A DNA stretch of 64,000 bases from Artemisia argyi (Eukaryota > Streptophyta > Magnoliopsida > Asterales > Asteraceae). Positions 1-10,620 of the stretch are shown here, in pieces; the stretch's first letter is position 1; the number at the start of each line of letters is the position of its first letter. Below the pieces are notes generated by a model. That model searched no databases. It was not told the DNA's origin and saw nothing but the letters and a program-made list of their open reading frames with translations. Made by a program: the position numbers and the translations under genes. The stretch is from assembly GCA_030686995.1 (NCBI GenBank), contig CM060693.1:111564228-111628227 (forward strand), read 5' to 3'.

Positions 1-580
1 GCCACTCTTCATTCCTATCATCATTGTAAGTATTATAAACACAATTACTCTACTGATTTGTGTCTAGGAAATTATATTTATGCACAAAAAAAGCTAAAAA
101 CTTGGGGTATGCATCATCTTAGGAAATCATGAAGTAAATTTGTCATAAACAAAACTAATCATGTTTTCCATTTGTTAGGAATAGCATCTTGTAAGACATT
201 ATCACATTATACCAAATACCCCATGTCAAAATTTTGAAAAATCTTCTCACATTAAGGAAAAATATTTTTTCATTGATAATACAAAATAAAAACGTTATGT
301 TTAAAACATCACTTGCATTATGTCTCTTGAATGCTAAAGGGGATATATAACTAATAAATATTTTCGGGTACATTAAACCGTAGCTACATAGAACTAGGAG
401 CATTTGGATTATCTTAAAATTTACACAAAATTTGCATAAGTAAAACCATTTTAAGCATTAAAATGAGTCGAGATAATCACAACTCCATATTGTTTTCATA
501 TAGGCACACACTAGAATTTTTGACACTTAAACCATTATTTACATAAGTTAAAATATGAAAATTTTGTTTCTAGGTTCATC
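1..580. other. AT-rich sequence with no gene seen
   Basis: I see no supported coding region, RNA gene or repeat boundary here. Reading frames are short and of low complexity. It is probably the 5' flank, or more of the same decayed element, that carries the ORF remnant beginning at 581. Confidence 0.5.
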
Positions 581-1587
581 ATGCCTCCCGCAACCTTCTA
601 TGACCACAAAGACACCACCAAATACCTACCCAAACACCATAAGACCAAAGGGCTAACCACGGCCCAAGTAGAAATCTTTAAGAACCTTGAGAAGCGTTAT
701 GTTCATGAGGGTAGAACCATTGGTCCTACTTTCCTTGCCGGGACCAACATTAGGGAAGAACTCTCTTTTATCGACTTTGATTGCGTTTTAGACATAGATG
801 AGCCAATTTGTCCTCGTTTCATCCTAGAATTCTATGCTTCCGTGACCCTTAGCACGGATGATGGAGGTCTTATGTCATTAAACTTTTCTATCAACCAAAA
901 TGACTTTGAAAGTGCTTCCGTGACCCTTACATCAATTTTCTCAAGTGCTTCGTGTTCCTAATTGGGCACATGTCTCTACACCGACAAATGGCCACTTTCA
1001 ACTCTTAACTCAATCCATGATCGTATTCATCCTTATGATACCCCTCTAGCGAGAAAAGAAGAAATTCGTGACCACCTTTTTGTTAGGACTTCTCATACTA
1101 GGAGAACCCGAAGAGGAGAGGTTGCCAAAGACCATTTGGAATGGAGCTTAGTGAGTTGAGACCACAATTCTTGAAATGGGAGGAGATCATTAGGGACAAT
1201 GTCATTAGTACATTAGGCAATAGGGACCATATCAACACTTGTCTCTCCTACATGCTATGTAGTGTATCCACCCGCCAAACTTTCAACTTAGCTTACTACA
1301 TTGCCAAAAGGATGGCAAACATCTCGGTTCAAGGTACCACCGCTCTTCCATACGGGATGTTTCTCACCCGTCTATTTAGGTTTTGTGAACCCATTCCTCT
1401 AACTCCTAGAGGTCTTCGCCTATATTATCCTCTTATTCCTCATACCTTTGAGGCATTAAGTGATGAACGAGTCTACAAAGCCAAAGGTAAACGTCCTCAC
1501 CCTCCTACCTCATCATCACCATCATCCATGAGTGAAGACGACAATCTACCAAACTCTAGGCTCCCACCTCTTGAATACCTCTCATAA
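581..1587 (+). pseudogene. Plant-transposon-type ORF remnant, frameshifted
   Basis: Three consecutive plus-strand pieces (581-961, 962-1159, 1141-1587) form one broken protein of about 330 residues. Readable blocks are RFILEFYASVTLS, GTCLYTDKWPLSTL, RTSHTRRTRRGE, LRPQFLKWEEIIRDNVIS and a Ser/Pro-rich acidic tail. The style resembles the plant-specific 'putative plant transposon protein' family that sits beside gypsy/Athila-type pol genes; I recognised this by eye, without a search. Between 920 and 965 the reading shifts: the alternative frame gives SQVLRVPNW, which should join GTCLYTDKW, so at least two indels are present. A further shift lies near 1130-1145. No catalytic motif is visible and the function of the family is unknown. 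It may be the 3' accessory gene of an old element whose pol lies outside the window. Confidence 0.5.
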
Positions 1588-2059
1588 GTTCCATCCATAC
1601 CGAATGAGTCAGAGGAATTCAAGCAAACCAAAGGGATGTGGAAATGCTTTGGGAAATACCTTGGGAATATCTACAAGAAGGTGAACAAGAAGTGAGGATG
1701 TTTAGAGGGTGTTTAGCACAAGGGTGCATTTGAACAATTTGGTCGTCAAAACAATGTTATTTTATGTTTTTATGATGTTTTAGGATGATATTATGTCTGT
1801 AGATTATGTGTGAACTAACAACATTTGCAGGGGATAACTATTTAGTACTATGCCATTTTCACTTTTCGGCTAAAAATTTGAATGCTAGAATCGCTCTCTC
1901 AAACTCTATAGGTAAGCATGTTTCTGCCTGCAATTTTTTTTTCTCTATCTAAAAAAATTGATTTCTTAAGTTTTAGGAAAAATTTTGGAATTCGGAAAAA
2001 CCACGTGGTTGTAAAAACCACTCTGTCTCGATTCTGAGCTTCCACGGAAACGGCAGAAC
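1588..2059. other. Non-coding stretch downstream of the ORF remnant
   Basis: No coding region is supported. The segment is AT-rich with T-runs near 1930-1950. Short overlapping frames on both strands look like chance products. Confidence 0.4.
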
Positions 2060-2165
2060 CCATTTTTTGATTCCGTCCGTTAATAAACTTGGTTCCGCCA
2101 AGTTTTTCCAACGGATACGGCGGAACCCAAAACTTGGTTCCGCCCGTGTTGTCGTTTGGTTCCTC
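2060..2165. repeat. GC-rich inverted/direct repeat cluster (GGTTCCGCC)
   Basis: AACTTGGTTCCGCC occurs twice, near 2088 and 2131. Between the two copies sits the opposite-strand form GGCGGAACCC. Related forms (CGGCAGAACCC, GATTCCGTCC, GGTTCCTCC) flank them. The cluster contrasts with the AT-rich surroundings and lies about 440 bases upstream of a TATA box and an ORF. This resembles the arrangement of GC-rich palindromic modules upstream of TATA boxes in the LTRs of elements B and G elsewhere in the window. Confidence 0.5.
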
Positions 2166-2598
2166 CAATCCTACAACAAAATTTTGATCTTTGAATTTTT
2201 TGAATTTTTTTTGCAATCCTTAGGTTCCAAACTTGCTTCCTACATGCTAGTTAGTATTTATCAGTAATTCTAGAGCTATCTTATCACACATTAACCAATA
2301 GGATCATCATTCCCACCAAAATTTCAAATTTGCCTAAACTAACCCAAGGAACCTTTCTGATACAAGGAAGGAACCCTTCCTTTTGTTCCTCCAAATCCGT
2401 GGAACAACCTGACAATATGTATCCGCCATGATCACATAGCATTTACTTCTCCATTTAGTCTTTCACTCCATCCCACTCTATTGGATTGACTTCCAATGAT
2501 TTGACAACTTCTTGGAACTCTTCCAAATGATTAGGAACCTCCAAAAATGTATGGATCAACATCAAATCCAAACACCAATTTCCATATCATGTTCTTCC

Positions 2599-2606
2599 TA
2601 TAAATT
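2599..2606 (+). promoter_or_regulatory. Candidate TATA box upstream of the ORF at 2688
   Basis: TATAAATT lies 82 bases before the ATG at 2688. It is followed by a C/A-rich, T-poor stretch typical of plant 5' leaders. A start site about 30 bases downstream would give a leader of roughly 55 bases. Motif and spacing are seen; promoter activity is inferred. Confidence 0.4.
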
Positions 2607-2687
2607 GACCAACATTCACACATCTAAATCACACCATCACTATCACTTCTCTCAACCTTATACTTCTAATTCTACCAAAGTCTTGCA

Positions 2688-5600
2688 ATGACAAAATCCA
2701 CCACCTCATCCGAATCATCAAGACCTATTAGGAGAACCGCTAGAATTAGCCTCAAACCATGTTGCTTCAACAAAACCATCCAAATAAGCTCATCATCATC
2801 AAGTGATTCATCCGTCAACATTTCATCACCCATCAATGATACCAACTTTCTAAACCTTGCTACTCCAAAACCTTGCAATGCTAACATAATCACCACTCCT
2901 CCACCAACTATAACACCAAGTAATCCAACACTACCTTCGGCACCAAGTCAACCTTCAAAAACTCCATCACCTCAATCACAAAAATTGACACCTATTGAAC
3001 TCTTCAAGACACCACCAACATCACCACATCCATTTATCGAAAGTTTAGAAGACCTACCACCAAGATCATCAAATCCACCACCATTGCCACTTTTTGACAC
3101 TATTGATCAAATTGAAACTCAACAACAACCACGGTTTCAACCAAGTGACCATTGGATGTCACAACTCATAATTTCAGATCCCTTTTCAGCTGTCAAAATT
3201 TCATTTTCATATTGGAAGTTACTATTCACCGATCACTATTCATCATTTTTTAGGTCAGTTTGATATTCTGAGAAGCGTTCAAAAATTTTACTATTCACCA
3301 AATTCTATTCATTTCCGGAAATAAAACACTATTCACGTGCATTGCTCATTTCATCGTAAATTTAGTTTACGGGTACTTAAATTCGCGTAACCGGTCAGGT
3401 TAAGCTGCGAATTCATGCATTATCATTAGGGACATTTCATACGGACTAGAAATAGTCTACATATCATCATAATAGCATTTGCATGCTATACCACTCGTAG
3501 AATATTCATATTAATATTTTTGGTATATTTAACGTTTTACATATATTCATTTTAATTAAACGTTAATACGCGATTAATAAATATAACTAACATATCTAAA
3601 AAACCCACAATGGTTCCGATATATTTTTAAACTCCTTACAACATCATAAAAATTTTAAAATTCATTTACCCGGTATTTTGGGAATTTATCTAATTCATAA
3701 CGTAAGTTTAATATAACTACGACGGTTTTCGTGAAATCTAAACAATAATTATCCAAACGCTCAATTTTTGTACCTAACATATTTTTAACATTTTTATGAC
3801 TTTATTAAGCCCCGGTTAACTACGTTAAAATTCATTTCTAGCAAACCCGGTACCCGATTATAACTAAACTAACTAAAACTACAACTAATACTTACATTAA
3901 ACTACACTAGTTTTTCCTAAGTTATCAAAATCATTTTTGCTTCTCTTTTCCTTTGAAAAACCGGCCACACATGCCCCCCCACCTTTTTCCAAGTCTTCAC
4001 ATTTACCATTTAATTACAACTTTGCCCTAAACTAACTAAATATCTAAAAACCTTTAACACATTCTCATCCAAACTTTTTAGATCAAAAAGCAAAATATCC
4101 TCTCTTCCTCCCATCATAACCCACGACCCAAAACCAAACCAAGACCAAAATCCACCATTTTTCCAAGATCAAGCTATAATTAAGTTCATATGGTGATCCT
4201 TGTTGGGGTTTTGTATTAAAAACTCAAGGTTTCTTAGGTTTTTCTCATCCAAACTCTATAATCATTCAAAGTAAGTTTACAAAATTTATTTTCATCATTT
4301 CTTCAAGTATTTATTATGATCATGTGATTTCTATACATGATTGCATGCATATGCTAGCTTATACCACTTCATTTTATAAACTTTTAACTTATAAACCCAA
4401 GAAATGTTTATTTTGGATTTCCTTGTTAGATCTACTATATTGATGTTGTTTAAGAACCCATGACACCTTAAGAAAGTGTATGGTAGGATTAGACTAGATT
4501 TGTGGTGATTGGAAGTGATTTGGGTGGATTAGAAACTAGTTTAGAACACTAGAAATGGATTTGGAAAATATTTATAAACCCACTGTCCAAAAATTGAATT
4601 CCTGGAAAACTCAGTAACTCAGGGGAACTTTTCAACCAAAGATTTAGAAAATACTTTCAAAAACGAAGCCGTAGGCGAAAGAACGGATTGAAACGAGTTT
4701 ATAACGAAGGAGTTATGATTTTTGCAAGTTTGTTGACGAAAACTATTTTTCTAAAAATTGTATGCTGTTGGACGATTTTTGGTGGACAAACCGAGACGTT
4801 AGACGTAATCTAGTGAAGCCGAGTTATCAAAAATATATTAGTACATACTAAGACGAATCCGGGGATATAAAGAACGAAGAAAATGAACTTAAAAAGTCCA
4901 TGTTATTCACGTTTCAATATCGGCAAAAACTATATAATTGACAGCTTTTCAACTAGAAATAATAATAATACTACTTCTACGTACTAAATCCTAGATTTTC
5001 TAGAAATACTACCAAAGTTCCAAACTTATAACTAATGAAGTACTTATGATTACGAGTTTATTTTTACAACCATTAGACGTTATTTCAAGGTTTTCAAGGC
5101 GAAGTTTATAACACTAACTTTCTATATACGATATACTACGACAAGTTTTTACAAGTCTAGTTAAGACTTATTTTTCTTAAGTATGGAATATATTTTCATA
5201 TGACTATGACTAGTATTTTCAAGTTATTAGTGGTATAGGTATCATGTGCATTTGCATTCATTACATCATTTCATGATCTAAAGTAGATCATTTTCACTCA
5301 TCTTAGGTTGCGGCTAGTGTTCGCGTCTTATTGTCCCGATCATTTTACCATCATTGTACCATCATACCAGGTGAGTCATAGCCCCACTGTTACTTGTTTA
5401 ATTACTTTATAAACTCTTTGGGGGAGATACATGCTTAAATACTTGTTTTATACTTTTATACATTTTGAATTACTTTTGGGGGAAAATACGTTGCTTTAAT
5501 TATTTTTGTACAATGCCAAAGTATTAAATGCCTTACATTGCTTAAGTTGCCTTAGTACCACGTCTTGACAAGCCCCCTTTATTATCATGGACCGTTAATT

Positions 5601-6611
5601 AAAGTACAAGCGAGAGTGAGTGAATAGATCTATTGAGGGTGACTCCTCCATCCGTATTTGGGTTGCTCCAACGGAATTACAGATGCATTTCATGTCTAAT
5701 ATCTTTAGAGTGTCTGGTAAACACTCATTTGGGGCCAAGTAACGTCTAGCTTCGGGGTCATGAGCTTAAGAGCCAATGTAAATTTTATTACTGAAATCTT
5801 ATTACTTTACTTTATACTTGGGCTATTGTACATACGATTAAAGTTATATACTGATGGTTTTTATCAACCTTATTACTGAATTATTACCGATTTACGATGC
5901 CTTTGCATCCACTTTACTACTGATTTACAATGCCTTTGCATAAATCTTAGTACTTTTGTTTACACAAACCAAACATATTACTTTTGGCAGTGGGTCGTAA
6001 ACACACAGGTTACAAGTCTCTTATGGCGGGACTTGGAACTGAGTGGATTTAAGAGGCCTTTGCTGGGAAATCGTCATTCATATGCATTACATTCTTTTTC
6101 ACAAGACTCTATGAACTCACCAACCTCGTGTTGACACTTTAGCATGTATTTTCAGGTATTAAGCAATGGCACGCTACAGGAGGTTTTGGCAGGGCATGGC
6201 ATGGTCATAGAAGACTCTGATTATTCATTTGGGGACCGTTTTAAATTATTTTAAGGGCCTACTTCCGCACTACTTTTAACTATGTAAATTCAACTTGTTT
6301 GATTAAACGATTTTATTCTAAATGATTGAAGTGAAAACCATTTTTGTACTTGTGTTATGATACCGATTGAGTTACACCCCAGCTACATGTATGCTTCCGC
6401 TGGACCCAACTTTGGGGGTGTGACATTGGATGAAAAACCTCAACAACCATCATTAATAGAGCGTTTGGCTTACAAGCATGCTAGACCATCCATCTTTCCT
6501 CAACATCAAGATCATCAACAACCACAAACATTGTTGATCCATCCCATTTACAAAGAGATCCATGGTCCTCTTTATGGAGAACCAAGCTTTCAACATCATG
6601 ATCAACAATAA
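2688..6611 (+). pseudogene. Pro/Ser/Thr-rich ORF split by a solo LTR
   Basis: The ORF starts at ATG 2688 and runs to 3156. It is then interrupted by the solo LTR (3157-6425), and sequence resumes after the duplicated target at 6431. The N-terminus is basic and Ser-rich (MTKSTTSSESSRPIRRTAR) and is followed by long Pro/Ser/Thr tracts. I do not recognise a domain. If the LTR and one TSD copy are removed, the original frame reads only nine more codons and ends at TAA 6454-6456. The next frame continues as a His/Gln/Pro-rich protein to 6611 (DEKPQQPSLIERLAYKHARP onward), so either the product ended early or a one-base shift has occurred. The stop at 6609-6611 lies three bases before element A. 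The gene may be an accessory ORF of an old retroelement, because it follows a GC-rich motif cluster and a TATA box much as the extra ORF of element B does. Confidence 0.4.
3157..6425 (+). mobile_element. Gypsy solo LTR, 3.27 kb, TSD TTGGA
   Basis: It begins TGTCACAACTC and ends GGGGGTGTGACA. It is flanked by perfect 5-bp copies of TTGGA at 3152-3156 and 6426-6430. No primer-binding site, polypurine tract or pol motif lies inside, so this is a single LTR left by LTR-LTR recombination. Its ends, the internal TATGGCGGGACTTG stretch near 6023 and the AACCGGCCA plus C-run near 3960 are shared with the LTRs of D and E, so all three belong to one gypsy (chromovirus-type) superfamily. It interrupts the ORF that starts at 2688. 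Confidence 0.85.
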
Positions 6612-6614
6612 GAA

Positions 6615-6972
6615 TGTTAGGAATACAATTATTCCTATAAAAGACTCGGTCACCTAAATGATGTAATAGAATTAAGTTAGCTCGTAGTTAGTTTGTTATG
6701 TAGTTAGTATTAGTTTAAGTAACACCGTGGAAGAAGGACGGGTCATTACCCACTGTATGCCTGATCCACATCCCGGTAGAGGGTGTATTATTTGTAAGTA
6801 TAAATACCCCTCTCCCACCAAGGGAGAGGGTTGGACCTTTTCATTCTAATCAATCTAGTCTTTCTTGTTTTCTCTCATTCTCTAAAGGTTCCCACTTTTC
6901 TTTCTACTCTCTTAATTCATACGCCACATACCACCATGGTTTACATGTTTGGAACTTAGTGTTTATCCTACA
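6615..6972 (+). repeat. 5' LTR of copia element A
   Basis: This 358-bp LTR begins TGTTAGGAATAC and ends TATCCTACA, immediately before a tRNA-Met-type primer-binding site. A TATA box (TATAAATA) is at 6799-6806, followed by the CCCCTCTCCCACC leader. The left flank is AAGAA; the right TSD cannot be checked because the 3' end of the element is not in the window. Confidence 0.75.
6799..6806 (+). promoter_or_regulatory. TATA box of the element A LTR
   Basis: TATAAATA sits in the second half of the 358-bp LTR and would start the genomic RNA of A near 6830. The motif is seen; the function is inferred from its position in the LTR. Confidence 0.5.
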
Positions 6973-6974
6973 AA

Positions 6975-6990
6975 TGATATCAAGAGCCAA
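6975..6990 (+). promoter_or_regulatory. Primer-binding site of element A
   Basis: TGATATCAAGAGCCAAGG lies two bases after the LTR end. It resembles the copia consensus TGGTATCAGAGCC, complementary to the 3' end of initiator tRNA-Met, with a few changes. Confidence 0.65.
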
Positions 6991-7978
6991 GGTTTCGTCT
7001 TAGGGCCTTGTAGAATCGGAATTGGTGTGGTAATTTGTGGTTTTTGGTAGTTAGAAGAGTTTTTCTTTGAAAACATCTTACTTTGATCTTTCTAGTATTA
7101 TATGATGTGTTAAGAGTGTACTTTTTTGATTATTGGTGTTAGTACTACATTGTTTCTCAGTTGGTTAAGCTCTATCTTGCATCCGTTTGAAGTTGTGATT
7201 TATTTTGGGTCATTTTCATACTAGCGGTTACCTATTCTGTTTGTGTATTCTTCGTAGCGGTTTGCTCCAGAATTCAGTGATTAACTGTTAGCGATTACTT
7301 TATTGGAACATACAGACAAAACACTAGATAGTGACAGTTTTGGACTATTGTGGTTTGCGATTAGAGTTAGCGGTTTAGGTTAGCGTTTGGGGTTAGCAGT
7401 TAGTTGTTTGCGGTTTGCTCCAGCGGTTTACTTTGTTCAGCGTTTACCTTATTTAGCGTTTAACTCATTCTGCGGATTTCCAAGATTAGCGTTTAACTCA
7501 GTTGTGATTACCTCTTCCAGCGGTTTGCTTCTTTTAGCGGTTACCATTACCTGGTCTATCGGTTAAATTGTTTCAGCGACTTCCTCAGAATTGCGTTTAC
7601 CTAAAGTTAGCGGCTTGGTACTCTTTAGCGATTACCTCTACTTTATAGCAATTAACTAAGTGGTGAGGTTCTAGTGATTGGTAAACCATTTGTATTTAGT
7701 GAATTGTTGCAACTTAAGTCGTTTCGATTAATCTGATTGTGATGTGACATTGTGAGTTAATTCTTACGACTTGACTAATTTCAACCGGATCTATTGTAAC
7801 TTGACTTGTCGTGACTTGACACTTAGTGCTTACTGTGACCCATCCGGTATCTCTCTCTAAGTCTAATTCACTGAGTACATCTTCCGGTTTCTTTTGTTGA
7901 ATTTAGTAAAATCCTTAGAAAGAATCATTTCTCGGTTTAAGTCACAAGAGTTGTAAAATCCCGTTTGAAGACTTTGTC
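6991..7978 (+). other. Untranslated leader of element A with AGCGGTT-type repeats
   Basis: This stretch of nearly 1 kb lies between the primer-binding site and the gag ATG and has no ORF. From about 7220 to 7665 it is packed with variants of AGCGGTTTGC, AGCGGTTACC and TTAGCGTTTA, roughly one every 20-30 bases. This is unlike a usual copia leader and may be a packaging or regulatory RNA region, or simply an expanded short repeat. Confidence 0.55.
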
Positions 7979-8577
7979 ATGGCTACTACCTCTGACGATA
8001 TTCAAGCTGCAAGGTCCGATACTCGACCTCCTATGCTCGATAGGACTGATTATGAATCATAGGCACAAAGAATCAGACTCTACTGTCGGAGCAAGGAAAA
8101 TGGTGAGAATATTCTGCGATCAATTGATGAAGGTCCTCTACAGATGGGTACAACAAGGGATGTCATCTCCAATGCCGATGATGGAACTCCCACCCATGAA
8201 ATTGACAGACCACGAACTTACAATAACCTCAGTGAGGCTGAAAAGAAGCGTTATGATGCAGATATTCAAGCCTCCAACATCGTGATACAAGGGTTGCCCA
8301 AGGATGTTTAAAAGCTAATCAACTTCAACACTGAAGCTAAAGTTGTTTGGGACAATGTCAAAATGCTTATGTCTGGCTCGGAGCTGACCAAGGAAGACCG
8401 TGAGTCTCAGTTGTATGATGAGTTTGAGCATTTCAAAATGAATCTTGGTGAAAACATTACCGACTACTATGTCAGATTTCACAAGCTAGTTAATGACATG
8501 AGAATGATCCGAATGACAATGCGTAACATCCAACTCAACTCTAAGTTTGTGAACAGCATGTCACCCGAGTGGGATCG
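7979..8577 (+). pseudogene. gag: Gag N-terminal part of element A
   Basis: From ATG 7979 the frame reads MATTSDDIQAARSDTR onward, with copia Gag blocks (AEKKRYDADIQASNIVIQGL, ESQLYDEFEHF, YYVRFHKLVNDM, NSKFVNSMSPEWDR). Gag would form the virus-like particle in the cytoplasm. Two in-frame stops break it: TAG at 8060-8062, where family members have Trp (TGG to TAG), and TAA at 8309-8311. The frame is cut at 8577 by element D. It resumes after the duplicated target at 28525, where FVTAVKPNKGLRNTNYEQLF continues the same protein, which confirms the split. Confidence 0.8.
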
Positions 8578-10603
8578 TGTCACAACTCGTAATTTCATGT
8601 CCTTTTTTAAACGTCGAAATTTCATTTTTCATCTGGGGAAGTTACTATTCATTTCTACTATTCACTATTACTATTCATTTTCACTATTCATCTCTGAAAT
8701 TTTTATTTCATATTCTCATAAGTTAAACAATTTTAATGATAATCCGAGAGTTTGACGCTCGTCGGATCATTTCTTCAAAAATCACGAAGCCGTGTCCGAG
8801 ATTTACTTTTGGGTTTAAACGTCATTTCAGCATCCCGATATGTCCACAAAACACTATAAATGATAGAAATATGATTTTCTCTCATTTTACGACAATTCTA
8901 AAAGTTTTGGAATTTTACGTTTTCCAGTTCAGCATTTTCAGCAAATTACGCGTTTTAGACCCGCGTTTCCAGTTTTAACAGCGTTTATGCAACTCGATGG
9001 AACTTACCATTCATTTTATATTTTATTATGGAGTATTTTGACAAGTTTAGTCATTCTTTCAAGTTTCATATTTTTACGATACCCGGATTTACGTTTCGCG
9101 ATTTAACACTTTACGGTTAGCAATTAACGGAACCAAAACTGACTCCGTGAACGAGATATTATCAAACTTCCTTCATACTCATCCTAAATATCTAACAAAT
9201 ATCTAGATACTTTCACTTGTCACTAAAATTACAATTATGCCCTTTTGATAAAATTACAAATTGCCCTTGGACTATATAATGCCTAAACTAGCTCATTTTT
9301 ACAAAGATTTCACGAAAATCTTCTCTCTTTCTCTTTGGGTGCACGGCAACAACACAAGAACAAGGAGGAAACATAATTTTTCAAGGATCAAAGTGGTTTC
9401 AAGAGTTATTAGTGTTCTAGTTAAGGTTTTGGAATAAAAACCTTGAAGTTAATTAAGTATTCCAACTCCAAAAATTCTTTTTCACTTCAAGTTGCGGTTA
9501 GAGATCGTGCCTCATTTCTGTGTATCCACTTTTGTCATCGTAGCTATCGCACCAGGTTGCGGTTAGAGATCGTGCCTCATTTATGTGTATCCACTTTTGT
9601 CATCGTAGCTATCGCACCAGGTGAGTCATAGCCCCTACTCTTTTAATTGTTTTGTAAACTCTTTGGGGGAGAATACATGCTCGTTTTACTTAAACGCTTT
9701 ACTTGCTTTACATGGTTGATTACTCAAATAGTTCTAGCTTTACCAAAATATATGTTTGATCTCCTGCATTTCGTTGGTATGCTTGATTACCTGTATTTCA
9801 TGGGATTGATCATCCTTGTTTATATGACCTCATGGTCACCAATTGTTCGTATGTATTCATTGTAATATTGTGGTATTCCCCACTTGGCTGTGATGTCAAA
9901 CGTAATATAGTGGTATTCCCCACATGGCTGTGATGTCAAACGTAATATTCTTGTTTCCTTTCTAGACTTATTATATATGACCTCATTGTCATCATTGTTT
10001 ATCTGGCGACATTGTCAGCATTCCTTATATGACCTCATTGTCATCATTGTTTATCTGGCGACATTGTCAGCATTGTCAAAAATTATTTATATAGCAGTAT
10101 TGCTACATTTATCTTTGAATCTAGATACAAGTATTACCTTTGTTCACATAAACATATTACATTTGGCAGTGGGTCGTAAACACACATGTTACAAGTCTCT
10201 TATGGCGGGACTTGTAACTGAGTGGATTTACGATGCCTTTGCTAGGAAATCTTCATTCATATGCATTACATTCTTTTTCACAAGACTCTATGAACTCACC
10301 AACCTCGTGTTGACACTTTAGCATGTATTTTCAGGTATTAAGCAATGGCACGCTACAGGAGGTTTTGGCAGGGCATGGCATGGTCATAGAAGACTCTGAT
10401 TATTCATTTGGGGACTGTTTTAAATTATTTTAAGGGCCTACTTCCGCACTACTTTTAACAATATAAATTCAACATTTTTGATTAAACTATTTTATTCTAA
10501 ATGATTGAAGTGAAACCATTTTTGTACTTGTGTTGTGATATCAATTGAGTTACACCCCAGCTGCATGTATGCTTCTGCTGGACCCTATTCTGGGGGTGTG
10601 ATA
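8578..10603 (+). repeat. 5' LTR of gypsy element D
   Basis: It is about 2026 bp, beginning TGTCACAACTCG and ending TGGGGGTGTGATA. The terminal CA has become TA. Three internal tandem duplications are present: a 65-bp unit at 9491-9555 and 9556-9620 with one visible mismatch, a 40-bp unit at 9862-9901 and 9902-9941, and a 52-bp unit at 9974-10025 and 10026-10075. Copy numbers differ in the 3' LTR. Confidence 0.85.
9491..9620 (+). repeat. 65-bp tandem duplication in the D 5' LTR
   Basis: Two adjacent copies begin GTTGCGGTTAGAGATCG and end GCTATCGCACCAG. I see a single base difference (C or A in the TTTCTG stretch). The 3' LTR of D holds one copy near 14127-14191. Confidence 0.85.
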
Positions 10604-10606
10604 GAT

Positions 10607-10620
10607 TGGTATCAGAGCTT
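10607..10620 (+). promoter_or_regulatory. Primer-binding site of element D
   Basis: TGGTATCAGAGC starts three bases after the 5' LTR. It matches the initiator tRNA-Met primer site used by many copia and gypsy elements. Confidence 0.8.
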
